This document shows, one piece after another, positions 60,949 through 64,000 of a stretch of DNA of 64,000 bases. Made by a program: the position numbers and the translations under genes. Within the stretch, counting starts at the first letter, position 1; each line of letters starts with the position of its first letter. Under the pieces are notes generated by a model. The model had not been told where the DNA came from. It did no database searches and worked only from the letters and a program-made list of their open reading frames with translations. The DNA is taken from positions 23,672-87,671 of the forward strand of contig JOEL01000023.1 in assembly GCA_000720995.1 (NCBI GenBank), in the 5' to 3' direction. This stretch comes from Streptomyces celluloflavus. GTDB lineage: Bacteria; Actinomycetota; Actinomycetes; Streptomycetales; Streptomycetaceae.

Positions 60949-62136
60949 GTGCTTGACGCAGCCTCGTGGGCGAGGCGTCTGGGCGGGGACAGGTTCCTCG
61001 CCCAGACGTACCACCGCTCCTACGCACACTTCCCCAGCGCCGTCGACACGGCGGGGCTCTTCTCCTGGGACGACCTGAACCGGATCATCGCCACACAGCG
61101 GCTGGAGCCGCCCCGGCTCCGCCTGTCGGCTGACGGTGAGATGGTGCCGCTCCACCGCTACGCGATCCCGACCACGAACCGCCGAGCGGTCACCTGGTCC
61201 CGTATCCAGCCGTCCGACTTCCATGCGCAGCTCAGAGACGGGGCGTCGTTGGTTCTCGATGCGGTGGAGAAGATCCACCGGCCCGTAGGCGTGGCTGCCG
61301 AAGAGTTGGAACGCTTCCTCGGAACTCCCGTTCAGACCAACGTCTACGCCTCGTGGACTGAGCGGGAGGGGTTCGGCCGGCACTGGGACGACCATGACGT
61401 GATCGTGGTTCAGTTGCACGGCTCGAAGCGATGGCGCCTGTGGGGGATGACCCGTGAGGCGCCCACCTTCCGGGACGTGGAGCCGCCAGAGGAACCGGAG
61501 GTCGACCCTGTGGCGGACCTCGTTCTGTCCCCGGGTGACGTGCTCTACCTGCCGCGCGGTTGGTGGCACGCGGTCACCGCCGACCAGGGAACGGAATCGC
61601 TGCACCTGACGTTCGGCTTGGTCCCGCACACAGGTGCCGACCTAATGCTCTGGGTCGTCGATCAGCTCCGGGCCTCTCTCGCACTCCGCAGGGACATTCC
61701 ACGCTTCGGGTCGTTGGCGCAGCAGTCGGACTTCATCGATGCCATACGCCGTGAGGTGGCCGACATGATGACGGACCCGCGCCTCGTGGAGCAGTGGGCG
61801 GAGTCGATCGACACGACCGACCTGGGCCACGCGATTCCCTCGCTCCCGTACGTGGACGGGCTCCCCGCACGATCGGAGATCACGGTCAAGCTCACCGCGC
61901 CGAGGGGCCGCCTGACGGCGAACCCCGAGCAGAACACAGTCACCTTCTCGGCGGCCGGTACTGCATGGGACTTCGCCGAGTCCGCAACGCCCGCGCTGGG
62001 CACACTGCTGACCAACCGGCCGACCACACTCGGTGAGATGGCCGACTCCGCCGGACTGGAAGTCAAGGACGTGGCCGAACTGGTCTCGACCCTCATCGAA
62101 GGCCATGCCGTCGCAGTCGTGGGGACCGCGCTGTGA
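60949..62136 (+). CDS. JmjC/cupin-4-type Fe(II)/2-oxoglutarate oxygenase (ROX-like)
   Basis: 395 aa from GTG 60949 (GGGAG eight bases upstream). The core DSBH has the metal triad H145, D147 (GFGRHWDDHD) and H207 (LPRGWWHAVT), with the QLHGSKRWRLWG segment typical of cupin-4 ribosomal-protein hydroxylases (YcfD/MINA-like). The C-terminal winged-helix-like part (about 280-395) resembles the dimer/substrate domain of that family. These enzymes hydroxylate Arg or His side chains in proteins; here the neighbouring peptide is a natural candidate substrate (inference). The stop overlaps the next GTG. Confidence 0.9.
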   Translation: MLDAASWARRLGGDRFLAQTYHRSYAHFPSAVDTAGLFSWDDLNRIIATQRLEPPRLRLSADGEMVPLHRYAIPTTNRRAVTWSRIQPSDFHAQLRDGASLVLDAVEKIHRPVGVAAEELERFLGTPVQTNVYASWTEREGFGRHWDDHDVIVVQLHGSKRWRLWGMTREAPTFRDVEPPEEPEVDPVADLVLSPGDVLYLPRGWWHAVTADQGTESLHLTFGLVPHTGADLMLWVVDQLRASLALRRDIPRFGSLAQQSDFIDAIRREVADMMTDPRLVEQWAESIDTTDLGHAIPSLPYVDGLPARSEITVKLTAPRGRLTANPEQNTVTFSAAGTAWDFAESATPALGTLLTNRPTTLGEMADSAGLEVKDVAELVSTLIEGHAVAVVGTAL

Positions 62137-63038
62137 CCGCCGTGCTCTCCCTTGGGACATACCGCGTGCGTGCCGTCAGCCAGGCGGCACGCACCGCCCT
62201 GGCCGCCGGTAGCCCCTGGGTGGACACGGCACCCAACTACGCCCATGGTCGGGCGCATGAGGAGTTGAGCCCACTCCTGGGGGAGTACCCGACCGTTCGA
62301 GTAGCCACGAAGACGGGGTTCTTCACTGCGGAACAAGGGTGCAGAGCTCTGGCTGACGGCGTGCTCACCCAGGGCGAGTCGGCTGGTAGGCACAGCCTTG
62401 AACGGGGCTTCGTCCGCTGGCAGACGGAGCGTTCGTTGGCCGCGCTCGGCCGCGTGGACATGGTCTTCGTGCACAACCCGGAGCATCACGCACACGACTG
62501 TGACCGTGCCGCTCTCCTCGGGCGTGTGCGGGAAGCCTTCGCAGCGCTGGAAGAGTTCGCCCATGCGGGCAGGATCGGCGGGTACGGCGTCGCCACATGG
62601 TCGGGCATGGGCTCCGAAGCCTTCACTGTTTCCGAGTTGCTCGCGCTCGCCCGGCAGGCGGCAGGCTCCGCCGGACATCACTTCACGGGCTTGCAGGTGC
62701 CCGTCAGCCTGGTCATGGATGACGTGATCAGGCAGGCACTCGACGGCGGTGGACCGCTGGTGCAGGCGAAGGACGCGGGGGTGATCACGTTCGGCTCGGC
62801 CCCCCTGCACGGGGGCGAACTCCTCGACGCCATGACACCCGAACTGGTGAACCTCATCCGCCCCGGCCTGTCAGCCGCAGCCGCTGCCCTGCTGGCCGCT
62901 GGCTCGTGCCCTGGCCTCGATGTTGTCCTGAGTTCAGCGAGCACTCGCGAGCACTGGGACGATGTAGCCAAGGCTCTGGCTGCGCCTCTGACGGCCCAGG
63001 AACTCAGGAAGGTAACGGATGAACTCGCCTCTGAATGA
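62133..63038 (+). CDS. Aldo/keto reductase of the peptide cassette
   Basis: 301 aa from GTG 62133, overlapping the oxygenase stop. Shorter than classical AKRs, but the tetrad is present: D31, Y36 (VDTAPNYAHG), K60 (VATKTGF) and H114 (VFVHNPEH). The C-terminal cofactor loop is divergent (VVLSSASTREHWDDV). It overlaps the kinase-fold gene by 20 bases, so the three enzymes are made together. Confidence 0.88.
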   Translation: MTAVLSLGTYRVRAVSQAARTALAAGSPWVDTAPNYAHGRAHEELSPLLGEYPTVRVATKTGFFTAEQGCRALADGVLTQGESAGRHSLERGFVRWQTERSLAALGRVDMVFVHNPEHHAHDCDRAALLGRVREAFAALEEFAHAGRIGGYGVATWSGMGSEAFTVSELLALARQAAGSAGHHFTGLQVPVSLVMDDVIRQALDGGGPLVQAKDAGVITFGSAPLHGGELLDAMTPELVNLIRPGLSAAAAALLAAGSCPGLDVVLSSASTREHWDDVAKALAAPLTAQELRKVTDELASE

Positions 63039-63873
63039 GGAGGTACAGGCCCTGATGGAGGCCGCCCACAACCGGGCGGCCAAGGCTCTGGGTCTCACCT
63101 GCACGGGGCCGCTGGCATGGGGCTTCCTCGGCGTCACCCTCGGGCGCCGAGCGGGGGACCGGTGGCTACGGGTCAGCCGATCAGCGAAGAGGAACGCGGG
63201 CAGGAAGCGGGGGGAAGGCATCGTGGGAGCCTCCCTGTTCGTACCCGAAGGCGTTCCGCGCCCCCGCCTGTACGGGGTGCACGACTGGACTGACGACGAG
63301 TGGGCTTTCGAGGCGGAAGTCCTGGACTACGTGACGCAGCCCGTGGTGTCCCCGCATCGGGCCGACATCGACAACGACCCGGGGTTGCCGGATGAGTGGT
63401 GGACGGACCTTCGCCAAGCCCTTGCCCTGCTCACTGAGGCCGAGGGGGTGAAGGTGACCGTCCGGGACGGGTGGATTGAGCGGGCCTTCCCTCAGTTCCT
63501 CGGTATCCCGGCCCCCGTCAAGGTGGAGCGGGTGACCGGTCATGGTGATCTGCACTGGGGCAACCTCACCGGCGCACCCCTGTGCCTGTTGGACTGGGAG
63601 CGGTGGGGGCTGGTGCCCCTGGGCTACGACGCGGGCCTCCTCCACGTCAACAGCTTGCTTGTCCCTGACGTGGCCGACCGTATCCGGCAGGAGTTCGCTG
63701 CGGTCCTGGACACCCCCGCTGGCCGAATCGGAGAACTCGCAGCCCTGGCGGAGATGCTGCAAGCCGTAGCCCGTGGCTGGTACTCCGACCTTGCGCCCCA
63801 CCTCGTTGCCCGCGCGGAAGCCCTCACTGGAGTGCGCCCGCCCGTCCCCGTGCACTCCGAGGTGAGCGCCTGA
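63019..63873 (+). CDS. APH-fold phosphotransferase of the peptide cassette
   Basis: 284 aa from ATG 63019 (GGAAGG upstream). Kinase-fold motifs: catalytic loop HGDLHWGN (H175, D177, N182) and the metal aspartate LLDWERWG (D192). The N-lobe nucleotide loop is weak (WGFLGVTLGRRAGDRWLRVS). Related APH proteins phosphorylate small molecules, antibiotics or, in class V lanthipeptide pathways, Ser/Thr of peptides. Its overlap with the reductase gene ties it to the cassette. Confidence 0.88.
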   Translation: MNSPLNEEVQALMEAAHNRAAKALGLTCTGPLAWGFLGVTLGRRAGDRWLRVSRSAKRNAGRKRGEGIVGASLFVPEGVPRPRLYGVHDWTDDEWAFEAEVLDYVTQPVVSPHRADIDNDPGLPDEWWTDLRQALALLTEAEGVKVTVRDGWIERAFPQFLGIPAPVKVERVTGHGDLHWGNLTGAPLCLLDWERWGLVPLGYDAGLLHVNSLLVPDVADRIRQEFAAVLDTPAGRIGELAALAEMLQAVARGWYSDLAPHLVARAEALTGVRPPVPVHSEVSA

Positions 63874-63894
63874 CTGTGCTCCTGAGCGCCTGCC

Positions 63895-64000
63895 TCAGGC
63901 ACTGTCGGCAAGGTGCCGGTAGAGGGTGGCCCGGTGCACTCCGAGCGCCTTGGCGATGGCGGTGACGCTCTCTCCCTTGGCGTAGCGGGCACGGGCTACG
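63895..64000 (-). CDS. Serine recombinase/resolvase, C-terminal end (partial, runs off window)
   Basis: The minus strand reads ARARYAKGESVTAIAKALGV followed by HRATLYRHLADSA and a stop at 63895-63897. This is the Hin/resolvase C-terminal HTH (normally ...VAEIAALLGVSRATLYRHL). The catalytic domain is beyond the window. It converges on the cassette and supports a mobile setting. Confidence 0.85.
   Translation of the reverse strand, partial: VARARYAKGESVTAIAKALGVHRATLYRHLADSA

Overview
The window is chromosomal DNA from a high-GC actinomycete, almost certainly a Streptomyces. It has four-base ATGA/GTGA operon junctions, GTG starts, two SsgA-like (SALP) sporulation proteins, a WhiJ-type regulator cluster (RsbW-like ATPase, DUF397, XRE-DUF5753), methylmalonyl-CoA mutase with MeaB, and a dormancy-type DevR/OsdR region. 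No rRNA, intact tRNA or CRISPR array was seen.

Layout. 1-4778: respiratory nitrate reductase narGHJI, with narG cut by the window edge. 4850-12943: an ECF sigma factor fused to its own anti-sigma-like membrane tail, a SALP gene, an MFS exporter divergent from an XRE-cupin regulator, a group II truncated haemoglobin, an O-methyltransferase and a TetR regulator. 13088-20437: two bacterial PH-domain membrane proteins, a second SALP gene, a polysaccharide deacetylase, a response regulator-kinase-lipoprotein operon and a DUF1992 gene. 20624-25774: mutA-mutB-meaB. 26059-33699: an AhpD-like protein lacking the usual cysteines, the WhiJ-type cluster, two SAM methyltransferases, an orphan ABC ATPase with most catalytic motifs altered, and an SCP2 protein. 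33917-38664: aldehyde dehydrogenase, APC permease and GMC oxidoreductase in one operon, resembling choline or aminoalcohol oxidation.

38712-53168: an orphan kinase, then a block like the oxygen-stress regulons of actinomycetes. It holds an XRE-PNPOx fusion, DUF1876, PPK2, a GAF sensor kinase, pncB, a DUF1259 protein, a NarL-type regulator, a cyclic-nucleotide-domain protein, CBS-BON, beta-phosphoglucomutase with a GH65 phosphorylase, and a universal stress protein. Four dyads of the form GGRCC-N4-GGCCC lie upstream of genes in this block and nowhere else that I noticed, which suggests a shared DevR/OsdR-like operator. With nitrate reductase and the globin in the same window, the theme is low oxygen, nitrate and maintenance energy.

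53338-58620: an SDR gene with three perfect-length 16-bp iterons upstream, an aldo/keto reductase and an HD-domain gene. A gene graveyard follows: a frameshifted asnB fragment joined to a membrane-protein fragment, a broken FGE-sulfatase-like gene, a broken serine recombinase, and the 3' end of a tRNA-Leu-like gene. 58831-64000 looks like accessory, probably mobile DNA. It holds a second XRE regulator locus with a DUF6879 gene and small ORFs, then a tight cassette: a 45-aa peptide, a JmjC/cupin-4-type oxygenase, an aldo/keto reductase and an APH-fold kinase. The right edge is the C-terminus of a Hin-type serine recombinase. The peptide-oxygenase-reductase-kinase cassette is the best candidate for an undescribed system, possibly a RiPP or a peptide-modifying pathway.
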